Origin: UBA1081 sp045537555
Lineage (GTDB): Bacteria; Bacillota; Clostridia; Oscillospirales; Acutalibacteraceae
Direction: 5' to 3'
NCBI GenBank assembly: GCA_045537555.1
Contig: JAZSPR010000146.1
Span: forward strand, 1-64,000
Length of the DNA stretch: 64,000 nucleotides
The notes beneath the pieces were generated by a model, which saw nothing but the letters and a program-made list of their open reading frames with translations, made no database searches and was not told the origin of the DNA. Shown here one piece after another: positions 41,935 through 52,531 of this stretch (within the stretch, counting starts at the first letter, position 1; each line of letters opens with the position of its first letter). A program made the translations under genes and the position numbers.

Positions 41935-42839
41935 ACACAAAAGTAAATTTGAGCGGTATTGAGCTTGATAATCCTCTTATCCCCGCAAGCGGAACATTCG
42001 GTTTCGGTTATGAATTTGCAGAGCTTTATGATATAAACATTCTCGGTTCATTCTCATTCAAGGGAACAACAAAAGAACCCCGTTTCGGAAATCCGACTCC
42101 AAGAATTGCTGAATGTTATTCAGGTATGATTAACTCAGTAGGGCTTCAGAATCCCGGTATTGAAAAAGTGATTTCTGAAGAACTGCCCAAACTCAGACAG
42201 TGTTTCCATAAACCTGTTGTTGCAAATATCAGCGGTTTTTCACTTGATGAATATGTTTACTGCTGTAAAAAAATTGATAAAGAAGAACAGGTCGGTATAA
42301 TTGAAGTCAACATCAGTTGTCCCAACGTACACGGCGGCGGAATGAGTTTCGGCACATCATGTGAGAGTGCATTTGAAGTTACAAAAGCTGTCAAAGCAGT
42401 TACAACAAAACCTGTCTATATTAAACTCAGCCCCAATGTAACTGACATTGTATCTATCGCAAAAGCTTGTGAAGAAGCAGGTGCAGACGGTATCAGCATG
42501 ATAAATACGCTCATGGGTATGAGAATTGACCTTAAGACAAAAAAGCCTGTTGTATACAATAAGTCAGGCGGTTATTCAGGTCCTGCAATATTGCCCGTAG
42601 CACTTTCAATGGTTTATAAAGTTTATGAAGCTGTAAATATTCCCATTATCGGTATGGGCGGTATCTCAACAGCGGAAAACGTTATTGAAATGATGCTTGC
42701 AGGTGCAACAGCAGTAGAAATCGGTGCGGCAAATCTTATTGATCCTTTTGTATGCAAAAAGATAATTGAAGATTTACCAGCCGTAATGCAGAAATACGGT
42801 ATAAATAATCTTAAAGATATAATAGGAGGCGCTCATTAA
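41928..42839 (+). CDS. pyrD: Dihydroorotate dehydrogenase, class 1B catalytic subunit
   Basis: 303-residue FMN TIM-barrel. The active-site Cys is in NISCPNVHGGG (about 126), and GGISTAENVIEMMLAGA binds FMN phosphate. The Cys base and neighbouring pyrK identify class 1B, which uses NAD. The ATG follows GGAGG within pyrK. Confidence 0.96.
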   Translation: MVNTKVNLSGIELDNPLIPASGTFGFGYEFAELYDINILGSFSFKGTTKEPRFGNPTPRIAECYSGMINSVGLQNPGIEKVISEELPKLRQCFHKPVVANISGFSLDEYVYCCKKIDKEEQVGIIEVNISCPNVHGGGMSFGTSCESAFEVTKAVKAVTTKPVYIKLSPNVTDIVSIAKACEEAGADGISMINTLMGMRIDLKTKKPVVYNKSGGYSGPAILPVALSMVYKVYEAVNIPIIGMGGISTAENVIEMMLAGATAVEIGAANLIDPFVCKKIIEDLPAVMQKYGINNLKDIIGGAH

Positions 42840-43537
42840 TGGGTAAAGACGTAATTATCGCCTGTGATTTTGCAGGTAAAGACGCATGTATGAAGTTCCT
42901 TGACAACTTCAAGGAAGAAAAACCTTTTGTGAAAATCGGCATGGAGCTTTTCTATGCAGAAGGTCCGTCAATTGTTCGTGAAATCAAAGAAAGAGGACAT
43001 AAGATTTTCCTTGACCTCAAGCTTCACGACATTCCCAACACAGTTAAAAAAGCTATGTCGGTTCTTTCTGCACTTGACGTTGACATGTGCAACCTTCACG
43101 CAGGCGGAACAATCGCAATGATGGAAGCCGCAATTGAAGGCCTTACAAGACCTGACGGTACAAGACCCATTCTTCTTGCTGTTACTCAGCTTACATCAAC
43201 AAGCGAGGAAAGAATGAAGACTGACCTTCTTATAGACAAGCCCATAGATGAAGTTGTTATGCACTATGCGGCAAATGCTAAAAAAGCAGGACTTGACGGT
43301 GTAGTATGTTCACCTCTTGAAGCATCAAAGGTTCATGATGTATGCGGTGCTGAGTTCTATACAATCACTCCCGGCATCAGATTTGCTGACGGTGATGTAG
43401 GTGATCAGGTACGAGTTACAACACCTGAAAAAGCTAAGGAAATCGGTTCAGATTACATCGTAGTAGGTCGCCCCATTACAGCGGCAGAGGACCCCGTAGC
43501 GGCTTACAGAAGATGTGTTAAAGAATTTATAGGATAA
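42839..43537 (+). CDS. pyrF: Orotidine 5'-phosphate decarboxylase
   Basis: 232 residues. The catalytic Asp-Lys-Asp network is in FLDLKLHDIPNTV (about 60-72), and TPGIRFADGD and VVGRPIT bind phosphate. It converts OMP to UMP. The start overlaps the pyrD stop by one base and follows AGGAGG. Confidence 0.96.
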   Translation: MGKDVIIACDFAGKDACMKFLDNFKEEKPFVKIGMELFYAEGPSIVREIKERGHKIFLDLKLHDIPNTVKKAMSVLSALDVDMCNLHAGGTIAMMEAAIEGLTRPDGTRPILLAVTQLTSTSEERMKTDLLIDKPIDEVVMHYAANAKKAGLDGVVCSPLEASKVHDVCGAEFYTITPGIRFADGDVGDQVRVTTPEKAKEIGSDYIVVGRPITAAEDPVAAYRRCVKEFIG

Positions 43538-43559
43538 AATCAAAAAGGAGACATATAAA

Positions 43560-44192
43560 ATGCAGAAAAAGGTAGCTAAAGCTTTATTATCAATCGGCGC
43601 AGTATTCTTCCGTCCTGAAGAACCTTTTACATGGGCAAGCGGAATCAAAAGTCCCGTTTACTGCGATAACAGACTTATTCTCACAGCACCCGAACACAGA
43701 GTTGTTGTTGAAAGTGCTATTGCTGAAACAGTTAAAAAAGAATATCCCGAATGTGAAGTTCTTATGGGTACAAGCACTGCAGGTATTGCTCACGCAGCGA
43801 TTGCGGCTCATCTTCTTGATATGCCTATGGGTTACGTACGTTCAGGTAACAAAGACCACGGCAGACAGAACAGAATTGAAGGAAAGCTTGAAGCTGGACA
43901 GAAAGTTGTTGTTGTTGAAGACCTTATTTCAACAGGCGGAAGTGTTATCGATGTTGTTGATGCTCTCCGTGAAGTTGGTGCAGAAGTTCTCGGTATCGTG
44001 AGTATCTTCACATACGGTATGCAGAAAGGTATTGACAGACTTGCTGCTGCAAATGTTAAGAATGTCAGCCTTACAAACTTCGATGTTATCGCTGAAGTCG
44101 CAGCTGATGAAGGTTACATCAAGCCCGAAGACATCGCAAGACTTATCAAATTCAGAAATAATCCTTCCGATGAAAGCTGGATAGGTGCATAA
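43560..44192 (+). CDS. pyrE: Orotate phosphoribosyltransferase
   Basis: 210 residues. The PRPP-binding motif is VVVVEDLISTGGSV (about 117-130), the flexible loop RSGNKDHGRQNRIEG, and MGTSTAGIAHA lies at the substrate site. It forms OMP. AAGGAG precedes the ATG. Confidence 0.96.
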   Translation: MQKKVAKALLSIGAVFFRPEEPFTWASGIKSPVYCDNRLILTAPEHRVVVESAIAETVKKEYPECEVLMGTSTAGIAHAAIAAHLLDMPMGYVRSGNKDHGRQNRIEGKLEAGQKVVVVEDLISTGGSVIDVVDALREVGAEVLGIVSIFTYGMQKGIDRLAAANVKNVSLTNFDVIAEVAADEGYIKPEDIARLIKFRNNPSDESWIGA

Positions 44193-44193
44193 T

Positions 44194-45105
44194 ATGAGAA
44201 GCCTTATTGATATTAAAGAGCTTTCAACACAGGAAATTGATGAGCTTATTGAAGTTGCAAAAGATATAATTGCAAATCCCGTAAAGTATTCCGAGAAATG
44301 CAAAGGAAAAAAGCTTGCAACACTTTTCTATGAGGCATCAACAAGAACAAGACTCAGTTTTGAAGCCGCTATGTATGAACTCGGCGGTAATGTTCTCGGT
44401 TTTTCATCAGCAGATAATTCATCTGCATCAAAAGGCGAAAGTGTTGCAGATACAGTAAGGGTATGCAGCGGATACGCAGATATTATTGCAATGCGTCATC
44501 CCAAAGAAGGTGCGCCTCTTGTTGCATCAATGCATTCACTTGTTCCTATTATCAATGCAGGTGACGGCGGTCATAATCATCCGACACAGACACTCACAGA
44601 CCTTCTCACAATCAACAGAGAAAAGGGTAGATTTGATAATCTCGTTATTGGTCTTTGCGGTGACCTTAAATTCGGCAGAACTGTTCATTCACTTATCGGT
44701 GCAATGGCAAGATACTACAATGTTAAATTTGTTCTTATCTCACCCGATGAACTCAAAGTTCCTTCATATATCAAACAGGAACTTGACAAGAGTAATATTG
44801 AATATGTTGAAACAAGAAGTCTTGAAGAAGCCATTCCCGAACTCGATATTCTTTATATGACAAGAGTTCAGAGAGAAAGATTTTTCAATGAAGAAGATTA
44901 TCTCAGACTTAAGGACACTTATATTCTCAACATGTCAAAGCTTGAAAAAGCAAAGAAAGACCTTTCTATTCTTCATCCGTTGCCCAGAGTCAACGAAATT
45001 TCAGTTGAAATTGACAATGACCCCAGAGCTTGTTATTTTGAACAGGCACTCAACGGAAAATATATCAGAATGGCTCTTATATTGAAGTTATTGGGGGTAG
45101 AATAA
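44194..45105 (+). CDS. pyrB: Aspartate carbamoyltransferase catalytic subunit
   Basis: 303 residues. The carbamoyl-phosphate motif is STRTRLSFEAAM (about 49-60) and HPTQTLTDLL (about 129) is the aspartate-side motif. The start is set by AGGTG 6 bases upstream, the site overlapping the end of pyrE. It pairs with the regulatory subunit PyrI encoded next. Confidence 0.96.
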   Translation: MRSLIDIKELSTQEIDELIEVAKDIIANPVKYSEKCKGKKLATLFYEASTRTRLSFEAAMYELGGNVLGFSSADNSSASKGESVADTVRVCSGYADIIAMRHPKEGAPLVASMHSLVPIINAGDGGHNHPTQTLTDLLTINREKGRFDNLVIGLCGDLKFGRTVHSLIGAMARYYNVKFVLISPDELKVPSYIKQELDKSNIEYVETRSLEEAIPELDILYMTRVQRERFFNEEDYLRLKDTYILNMSKLEKAKKDLSILHPLPRVNEISVEIDNDPRACYFEQALNGKYIRMALILKLLGVE

Positions 45106-45106
45106 A

Positions 45107-45544
45107 ATGATTCTCAATACAATCACAAACGGCGTTGTACTTGACCATATTCAGGCCGGCGGTGCAATGGAGATTTACAAGGCACTCAACCTCGATAAAC
45201 TTGAATGTCAGGTTGCAATTATCAAGAATGCAACAAGTGTTAAAATGGGCAGAAAAGATATTCTGAAAATCTGTGAACCTATTGATGTCAATCTTGATGT
45301 ACTCGGATATCTTGCACCCGGTGTAACTGTCAGCATTATCGAAGACGGAAAAGTTGTTAAAAGACGTCATATTGAACCACCTGAAACAATTGAAGGTGTT
45401 ATTAAATGTACAAATCCCAGATGTATCACTTCAATTGAACAAGAACTCCCCAATATATTCAAACTGACAGACCGTGAAAATCTTGTTTACAGATGTATCT
45501 ACTGTGAATCACAGAGCAAGAAAAAACACGGCGATATAAAATAA
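45107..45544 (+). CDS. pyrI: Aspartate carbamoyltransferase regulatory subunit
   Basis: 145 residues. An N-terminal nucleotide-binding domain is followed by a zinc domain with four Cys (CTNPRC...YRCIYC). PyrI gives allosteric control by CTP/ATP in the B6-type ATCase. It starts one base after pyrB. Confidence 0.95.
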   Translation: MILNTITNGVVLDHIQAGGAMEIYKALNLDKLECQVAIIKNATSVKMGRKDILKICEPIDVNLDVLGYLAPGVTVSIIEDGKVVKRRHIEPPETIEGVIKCTNPRCITSIEQELPNIFKLTDRENLVYRCIYCESQSKKKHGDIK

Positions 45545-45559
45545 AATCAAACAAAAGCT

Positions 45560-45594
45560 AAGGAGCAGTCAATTAACTGCTCCTTAATTTTATT
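45560..45594 (+). terminator. Terminator of the pyr operon
   Basis: A perfect 10-bp stem (AAGGAGCAGT / ACTGCTCCTT, 6-base loop) with AATTTTATT. It also faces the end of the convergent ABC permease gene. Confidence 0.85.
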
Positions 45595-48500
45595 CAATTG
45601 CTTTGAGTGAAGTGACCATGTCAATCTTCTTCATTTTTTTATGCATAATTGCATTTACAATCAATGCAAAAACAGCTGTAAGACCTGTTGCAATAAGATA
45701 GCTGTACCATGTAAGTGTCTGAACAAACATAACAGCATCAACAGAACAGAAAATAATAAGGAGCTTATGAATTATAACACCCAATCCCAGACCTAATATT
45801 ATACCAATCAAGGTTAGAACAACATTTTCACGGTAAATATACTCGGAAACTTCTTTATCATGGAAACCGAGAACTTTGATTGTAGCAAGTTCACGATGTC
45901 GTTCTGAAATATTGATATTACTGAGATTGTAAAGAACAATATAAGCAAGAATACCGGCTGAAATAATGAAAATAAGAACAACAAAACTCAGAACATTAAT
46001 AACTTCATTAAGTGACTCTATGGTATCTGATACAAAAGCTACAGCATTGATATCAGAATAATTCATAAGTTCAGCTGTAAACTGAGCTTCTTTTGATGCT
46101 CCGTGAGCACCTTTTTCAAAAACAATATCATCAACATTACAGATTGCATACGAATAATCAACAGCTTCCTGGAACAGATACTGATAAAGATTTTCTGAAA
46201 GATAAATATAACTGAACGTATAATTTTCTGTTATATTTGCAACTGGGATTGAAAATTTTTCACCGTCAGCAGTTTCAATCCAGATTTTATCTCCGATAAT
46301 GGTATCTGTATCGTTTGCAAATTTTTCCGTAATAACAGCACCTGTATCATCAAGAGTGATTGCTTCACCGGATTTTCTGTTTTTAAGATTTATATATTTA
46401 TTAAGCTCAGTTGAATTTTTAGGAACAAAAAGATATACATCTTCAGTTTTATCAACCCTGTCAGAGCCGCCTGTTACAGATATCATGGATGTTAACATCA
46501 TATCTTTAATTCTGGCATCATTTCTGAGTGTTTTAATAATTACAGAATCTTCATTCTGCTCTTCATCAAAAACAAGCTGAATATCATAATCAGCAATTCC
46601 GTCATTATCATACTGTTTTTTCATGATATCATTAATAGAAAAATACAAGCCAACACTACCGAGAATAAGGGCTGTACATCCGCCTATACCGAGAACAGTC
46701 ATGATAAGTCGTGATTTTTTTCTGAAAAGATTTCTGACAGTAACCTTGCTTGTAAAAGACATTCTTTTCCAAATAAACTTAATTCTTTCAAGCAGAACCC
46801 GTTTACCGGGCTTCGGGGCTTTCGGACGCATCAATAATGCGGGATTGACTTTAAGTTCTCTGTAAGATGCCACAACAGAAGCAATAATTGTTGTTACAAG
46901 AGAAATAGATGTACCGATCATTATATAAACAACAGGAAAAGTAAAAATAATCGGAGGCATAGAGAACATAATTGAATATGCTTTGAAAATTGCAAAGGGA
47001 AGAAGATATATACCGATAACAATACCTAATGCAACACCTAAAATACTTGCAAACAATGAATAAATAAGGTATTTTGAAGCAATAGTTGAACTTGAATAAC
47101 CTAAAGCCTTAAGTGTACCCATCTGTGTTCTTTCTTCTTCAACCATTCTTGTCATTGTTGTAAGGCAGACAAGTGCGGCAACAAGGAAGAAAATAACGGG
47201 GAATATATTGGAAAGTGCTGAAACAGTATTTACTGCACCTTTATAACTTCCGAAACCGGGGGTATCATTTCTGTCATATATATTCCATTTTGCAGTATCA
47301 AGTTTACCAAAAAGTTTTTTTGCATTCTGAATCTTATTGAATGAAGAAACAAGCGTCGTATCGCTTATTTTTTTCAGATTGTTATATTCCTCAATTGCTT
47401 TATCAAGATATGTCTTTGCATTTGTAATTGTGGCTTTAAGCATATCAAGATCATTACTTACTGCATTCTGATTTATCATCAGTTCAATCTGTGCCATTGA
47501 TAAATCACTCTGGGATCCCTGAAGCTGAGAATGAAAAGCTTCAAGCTGATCATAAGCGGCAGTCAGTTTTGCATCGGCTTCTTCAAATGCGGCTTTTGCA
47601 GTTGCAAGATAAACAGCCGCCTCTTCAAAAGTTTTATTATATCCATCAAGCTCTTTCTGCATTTCAGCTAAATTCTGCTCATATACAGCAAGCTGTTCTT
47701 TCTGCTGTGTAAGATATGGATTAATAAGGGCAATTGCCTCAGTTGCCATGCTTACAGCTGAAAGGGAAGTAACTGAAGCATAAAGATCAGGGTTGATAGC
47801 TTGTAAGGTGCCGAGAATCTGCGAAATCTGATCATCATTAATTTTACCGTTCTGATAATCTTCAAGAGATGTAAGAACACTGCTTGTTGAGGTAATTACG
47901 CTGTTAGTTGATGTGATAAGCTGTTTTGTGGTATTTACCGTACCCTGTGCAGTTGCAAGCAAATTTGCAGCTGTATTATATTTTTCATTAGCATCAAGCC
48001 ACTTGGAATATTTTTCTTTCTGATCTGCAGTTGCAGATTTATATGCCTGTAAATTCTGATTATATGTCTGGATAGCCTGATTGTATTGCTGTGAATTACC
48101 ATTGAATTCTTCTTCGGCAATACCGAGAGCGTTTGCCGCCTGATTTACCGCATCATTATATGAGCCTTCAGGGTCATCGACATATTTCTGAAAGAGCTCA
48201 ACCTGACTTTCAGCTGTTTTTAGACCGTCATCAATAAGTTTCTTTGATGAATTATATTCTTTTTCTGCATCAGCAATTTCTTTCGGCAGGGTTTCTTTGA
48301 GTTTATCTGCACGTTTCGATACATTTGCAGTTGAAACAGATTCAATAAGTGATGAAAAAGAATCTACATAATCGAAATATTCTTCTGAGAAGGGATCATA
48401 ATTATCACTGTCATTCAATGAAACATAAATTTCGCTGTAATAATCAGATGAAAATGCAGAGTCGGGAATATAAATATACGTACCGATTTTACCGCTGCCG

Positions 48501-49129
48501 ACAAGGCTGTTACCGCGTTCAAAAGAAAGATAATAAGGCGAACGGATAATACCTACAATTTCAAAATCAGTTACAGAAACACCTGATAAATCTGTTTTTC
48601 TGTCTGCATCAAAAGAAATTATGTTACCGATTTTAAAGCTGTCAGGTGTAGACAGCGCACTTTCATCAACAAGACACTGATTATTTTTTGTGGGATAAGT
48701 TCCTTCAATCAATGTAGGTCTGTTGATAAAGTTTTCATCGTGAACACCATAATAATATTCCTGTAATTTTGCAAGATTGATTCCGTATGCACGTGTGCTT
48801 ATCTGAGAGCCGTCAATATCAATTTCAGGCTGTCCGTTGACAAGAATCAGGGCATCGACGAATTTTTGTCCCATAACGCCGTTAACGCCTTGGATTTCTT
48901 TTATAGACTGAATATCATCATCAGTAAGACCGATGGGTGACTGAACTCTGATATCCATAAGATTGTTTGTTTTAAAATATTCTTCAGCCGTTTCACTCAT
49001 TGAGGGACCGGCAGATTTTATACCTACAAAAAAGCCCGTACCCAATGCAACAATCATAATCAATGAGATAAATCTGCTCATTGATTTTTTTATTGAGCGA
49101 AGAATATCTGATAATAATGCAATGCTCAA
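45590..49129 (-). CDS. Large FtsX/MacB-type ABC transporter permease with coiled-coil domain
   Basis: About 1179 residues. The N-terminal membrane segment (SRFISLIMIVALGTGFFVG) precedes a MacB-like extracellular domain. A very long helical, Gln/Ala-rich coiled coil spans about 275-640. Three membrane helices form the first FtsX domain (about 650-780), and a second FtsX domain with three C-terminal helices follows. Such permeases do not import but drive extracytoplasmic work or lipid/peptide export. The TTG start has GGAGG 7 bases upstream; a TTG eight codons earlier lies ahead of that site. The ATPase gene precedes it directly. Confidence 0.85.
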   Translation of the reverse strand: MSIALLSDILRSIKKSMSRFISLIMIVALGTGFFVGIKSAGPSMSETAEEYFKTNNLMDIRVQSPIGLTDDDIQSIKEIQGVNGVMGQKFVDALILVNGQPEIDIDGSQISTRAYGINLAKLQEYYYGVHDENFINRPTLIEGTYPTKNNQCLVDESALSTPDSFKIGNIISFDADRKTDLSGVSVTDFEIVGIIRSPYYLSFERGNSLVGSGKIGTYIYIPDSAFSSDYYSEIYVSLNDSDNYDPFSEEYFDYVDSFSSLIESVSTANVSKRADKLKETLPKEIADAEKEYNSSKKLIDDGLKTAESQVELFQKYVDDPEGSYNDAVNQAANALGIAEEEFNGNSQQYNQAIQTYNQNLQAYKSATADQKEKYSKWLDANEKYNTAANLLATAQGTVNTTKQLITSTNSVITSTSSVLTSLEDYQNGKINDDQISQILGTLQAINPDLYASVTSLSAVSMATEAIALINPYLTQQKEQLAVYEQNLAEMQKELDGYNKTFEEAAVYLATAKAAFEEADAKLTAAYDQLEAFHSQLQGSQSDLSMAQIELMINQNAVSNDLDMLKATITNAKTYLDKAIEEYNNLKKISDTTLVSSFNKIQNAKKLFGKLDTAKWNIYDRNDTPGFGSYKGAVNTVSALSNIFPVIFFLVAALVCLTTMTRMVEEERTQMGTLKALGYSSSTIASKYLIYSLFASILGVALGIVIGIYLLPFAIFKAYSIMFSMPPIIFTFPVVYIMIGTSISLVTTIIASVVASYRELKVNPALLMRPKAPKPGKRVLLERIKFIWKRMSFTSKVTVRNLFRKKSRLIMTVLGIGGCTALILGSVGLYFSINDIMKKQYDNDGIADYDIQLVFDEEQNEDSVIIKTLRNDARIKDMMLTSMISVTGGSDRVDKTEDVYLFVPKNSTELNKYINLKNRKSGEAITLDDTGAVITEKFANDTDTIIGDKIWIETADGEKFSIPVANITENYTFSYIYLSENLYQYLFQEAVDYSYAICNVDDIVFEKGAHGASKEAQFTAELMNYSDINAVAFVSDTIESLNEVINVLSFVVLIFIISAGILAYIVLYNLSNINISERHRELATIKVLGFHDKEVSEYIYRENVVLTLIGIILGLGLGVIIHKLLIIFCSVDAVMFVQTLTWYSYLIATGLTAVFALIVNAIMHKKMKKIDMVTSLKAIE

Positions 49130-49142
49130 AACAATTCCTCCG

Positions 49143-49844
49143 TTACCATTCAATCATATCAACGGAAATGGGATTTTCATTAATTTCGATTCTGTTGACT
49201 CTGCCGTTTTTCATTGTGATAATTCTGTCTGCTATAGGTGTAATAGCCTGATTATGAGTAATGATTATAACTGTCATGCCTGTATTATGACATGTCTGCT
49301 GTAACAATGAAAGTATCTGTTTACCTGTTTTATAGTCAAGAGCACCTGTAGGCTCATCACAAAGCAGAATTTTCGGATTCTTTGCAAGAGCTCTGGCGAT
49401 AGCAACTCGTTGTTGTTCACCGCCTGAAAGCTGAGCAGGGAAGTTATTCATTCTGTCACCGAGGCCGACTTTTTCAAGAACTTTTACAGGATTCAATGCT
49501 TTTGAACTTATCTGAGAAGCAAGTTCAACATTTTCAAGAGCTGTAAGGTTAGGGACAAGATTATAAAACTGAAAAACAAATCCGACATCGAAACGCCTGT
49601 AATCGGTAAGTTTTTTCTGATTGTAATTATTAATCAGTTCACCGCCGACACGAACTCTGCCGTCATTACATTCATCCATGCCGCCCAGAATATTAAGTAC
49701 AGTTGTTTTACCTGCACCGCTCGGACCGACAATCATACATAATTCACCCTGTTCAACTGAAAATGTGACATTATCTGCGGCATTGATTGTCACTTCACCC
49801 ATTCTGTATCGTTTATAAACAGAATCCAATTCAATAAAACTCAT
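49143..49844 (-). CDS. LolD/MacB-type ABC transporter ATPase
   Basis: 233 residues. Walker A is GPSGAGKTTVLNILGG (about 39-54), the signature LSGGEQQRVAIARAL (about 138), and Walker B LLCDEPTGALD. It powers the large FtsX-type permease encoded 13 bases downstream. The start follows GGGGAGGAAA. The N-terminus (MSFIELDSVYKRYRMG) is standard. Confidence 0.93.
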   Translation of the reverse strand: MSFIELDSVYKRYRMGEVTINAADNVTFSVEQGELCMIVGPSGAGKTTVLNILGGMDECNDGRVRVGGELINNYNQKKLTDYRRFDVGFVFQFYNLVPNLTALENVELASQISSKALNPVKVLEKVGLGDRMNNFPAQLSGGEQQRVAIARALAKNPKILLCDEPTGALDYKTGKQILSLLQQTCHNTGMTVIIITHNQAITPIADRIITMKNGRVNRIEINENPISVDMIEW

Positions 49845-49862
49845 AAGAGTTTCCTCCCCATA

Positions 49863-51233
49863 TCAATATAATTGTGAATAAAGTTTTTGCATTATATCTG
49901 ATGAAACAGTTCCTGCATACTCAAGTCCCGAACCGCTGTTTTCAAGAACGGTAATTATAGCATACGGAAAGCTTTCATCATATGAAAAACCCGCAAACCA
50001 TGCATGAGGTTTTTCGTTATCTCTTTCTGCCGTACCTGTTTTTCCGCACATTTTCAAAGAACCGAAACGATAATCACCGTAATACTCATTAACGGTTTTA
50101 CGCATCATTTCTTTAAGTGTTTTTGCAGTATTTTCACTTATTGTTATATCTGCATACTCAGGTTTTACGGAATAAATTTCATTACCTGAAGATGTAACTG
50201 CAGATTTTACAATATACGGAAAATATGCCTGTCCGTCATTTGCTATTGCACACACAAATGTAAGGAAAGAATAAGGATTGATTAATGTATCACCCTGACC
50301 GATTGCTGTCCAACCGATATCGCCCTTTGTACTGTCAGCTGTCAGACGGAATTTGCCTGATTTATTTGTAATACGGTCATTATTTTCAACAGCCTGACCG
50401 AGACCTGCCATATCAAAAGCTCCCTGTAATTTTTCATAACCAAATTCGATTGCAATCTGAGCAAAAGCGCTGTTACATGAATATTTGAGAGCTTCATCGA
50501 ATGTGACATTACCGTGAACATCATTACATATAATTGTACCTTGTCCCGAATTATAAGAACCTGTACAGTTGAATGTTCTTGTATGAATATCAGAAATATT
50601 CTCAATTGCTCCGAGAGCTGTTACAAGCTTAAAAACAGAACCGGGTGTGAAGAGACCTCCGTAAAGTCTGTTGATATATACACCTTCATAAGCCGGATCA
50701 TTTTCCATATCAGAAGGTTTATTGAACATATCATATGACGGAGCTGATGCAATACAGACGATTTCACCCGTTTTGTAATTGCATACAGCAACACAGCCTT
50801 TATAAGGAGCAAGTCTGTTATATGCATATGCGCAAAGCTCCGAATCAAGAGTAAGAATCAGTTCATTCTTGAGCTTACTGTTTACTCCGTATATAAGGTT
50901 ATAATTACACAGCTCAGAACGGAAAGTATCCTGAATACCGCCGTCAATAAATCCCTGATTATCACCGATTATATGAAGTAATGCGGCTCTTTCCGATGAA
51001 TCATTACTGTATTTTCTTTTACCGTTTTCGGTATAAGCAAGAACTTTTCCGTTTGCGTCAATAACATCACCGGCATTAAGAAGAATACCGTCTTCGTATA
51101 AATGATAATTTACAGATTTCAATGCATATTCCTCGGCTCTTGAAAACATAGAAAACATCAGAAGACCAAGAAAGAACACAAAAACAAAAATTATCGAAAA
51201 AACAACAATTATTCTTTTATTAATTATTTTCAT
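49863..51233 (-). CDS. Class B penicillin-binding protein (PBP2/FtsI-like transpeptidase)
   Basis: 456 residues. One N-terminal membrane anchor (about 8-30) precedes a short dimerisation domain. The transpeptidase domain has SxxK (Ser199-Val-Phe-Lys202), SxN (Ser252-Cys-Asn254) and KTG (398-400). It forms peptidoglycan cross-links with a SEDS glycosyltransferase. The start overlaps the FtsW/RodA stop by four bases (ATGA). The shortened N-domain is like M. tuberculosis PbpA, which sits in a similar fha–rodA–pbpA cluster. Confidence 0.93.
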   Translation of the reverse strand: MKIINKRIIVVFSIIFVFVFFLGLLMFSMFSRAEEYALKSVNYHLYEDGILLNAGDVIDANGKVLAYTENGKRKYSNDSSERAALLHIIGDNQGFIDGGIQDTFRSELCNYNLIYGVNSKLKNELILTLDSELCAYAYNRLAPYKGCVAVCNYKTGEIVCIASAPSYDMFNKPSDMENDPAYEGVYINRLYGGLFTPGSVFKLVTALGAIENISDIHTRTFNCTGSYNSGQGTIICNDVHGNVTFDEALKYSCNSAFAQIAIEFGYEKLQGAFDMAGLGQAVENNDRITNKSGKFRLTADSTKGDIGWTAIGQGDTLINPYSFLTFVCAIANDGQAYFPYIVKSAVTSSGNEIYSVKPEYADITISENTAKTLKEMMRKTVNEYYGDYRFGSLKMCGKTGTAERDNEKPHAWFAGFSYDESFPYAIITVLENSGSGLEYAGTVSSDIMQKLYSQLY

Positions 51234-52516
51234 CTTCTTCTGCCCTCCAATTTACTTTTAGGTAACTGAGGATAAGAACGGGAATCTGCTGCTTTGATAA
51301 ATGCAAGAAGTCCCCATGAACAAATCATACTTGACCCGCCTCGGCTTACAAAGGGAAGTGTAACACCAGTCAGAGGCAGGAAATCAGTAACACCGAATAC
51401 ATTAAGTGCAGTCTGAACAATAATCATACCTGCCGCTGCCGAAGCAGCAATTGTAAAAAATGATGAACGGGCAAATTTCGCATTATAAACAGCCGCAACT
51501 GCAAGACCTGCAAGAGCAATAACAATCAGAAATGCAGTAAGCATTCCGAGTTCTTCGCATAAAAGACCGAAAATCAGGTCCTCTGTAGCGGCAAAAACAT
51601 CACGTAGATGACCGTTTCCGAGTCCTACACCAAAGAATCCTCCGCTTGCCGAATAAATCAGCGTTCTTGTCTGCTGATAACCGCCCGAATCATACATATG
51701 ATCCCAGATATGACGGTAACTTGCAAATCTGGTCAGAATATATGATTTCATCGTCAGTATAATAATAGCTCCGATAACTGCCGCAGTACATATCATGACA
51801 ATAGTTCTGATATCACCCGAGCGCAGGAAAGCAATAATTATAAATGTTGCAAAATAAATTAATGCTGTTCCGAAATCAGACATGAGTCCGAGAAGTCCGA
51901 CACAAGATACTGCAAAAAGCACATATGCAGTCAATGATTTTGAAGATTGAATTTTATCAAGCGGTGCGGCACCGACATAAATGAAAGCCAGTTTAACAAA
52001 TTCGGAAGGCTGAATAGAAATGGGGCCTAAATAAATCCAGTTTTTTGCACCGTTTGTATATGATGCAAAAACCAATGTAAAAGCAAGCAAGCCCAGAGCT
52101 GCGATTGCCATAGGTATTCTCAATGCACCTGTTCTGGTTGTACTGCGCATATAAAAAACCATAATAAGAAATACTGCAAGTCCGATAAAAGTTGCAACAA
52201 ACTGTGTCTGAGTTTTTGAAGGGGAGACACTTGCCGTAACATACAGGCTGACAGATGATAAAGCAAAACCTATCATTTCAAGACTTATATGACGGTTCTG
52301 AATTACTGCAAAAATAAAATAATAAATCCATTCAGCAATTATGTAAACAGCAAAGTAAATCAGTAATTCTGTGAAATTTTCACTGTCTTTTGACAGAACC
52401 GTGTAGCTCATTATTACCTGATATATTGTAAGAAACAACATAACAAGAAGACTCAATAAGCCATACATGCTTCCGGGTCTGCCAAAATACAATTTAGTAT
52501 TTTTTGTAGTTTCCAA
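51230..52516 (-). CDS. SEDS-family peptidoglycan polymerase (FtsW/RodA/SpoVE)
   Basis: 428 residues with about 10-12 membrane helices. Motifs typical of SEDS proteins are GAKNWIYLGPISIQPSEFVK, SDFGTALIYF and LPLTGVTLPFVSRGGSS. It polymerises lipid II glycan strands with its partner class B PBP, encoded next. The start is TTG after GGAG. Whether it serves division, elongation or sporulation cannot be told from sequence. Confidence 0.93.
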   Translation of the reverse strand: METTKNTKLYFGRPGSMYGLLSLLVMLFLTIYQVIMSYTVLSKDSENFTELLIYFAVYIIAEWIYYFIFAVIQNRHISLEMIGFALSSVSLYVTASVSPSKTQTQFVATFIGLAVFLIMVFYMRSTTRTGALRIPMAIAALGLLAFTLVFASYTNGAKNWIYLGPISIQPSEFVKLAFIYVGAAPLDKIQSSKSLTAYVLFAVSCVGLLGLMSDFGTALIYFATFIIIAFLRSGDIRTIVMICTAAVIGAIIILTMKSYILTRFASYRHIWDHMYDSGGYQQTRTLIYSASGGFFGVGLGNGHLRDVFAATEDLIFGLLCEELGMLTAFLIVIALAGLAVAAVYNAKFARSSFFTIAASAAAGMIIVQTALNVFGVTDFLPLTGVTLPFVSRGGSSMICSWGLLAFIKAADSRSYPQLPKSKLEGRRR

Positions 52517-52531
52517 TTGGAATCACTCCGG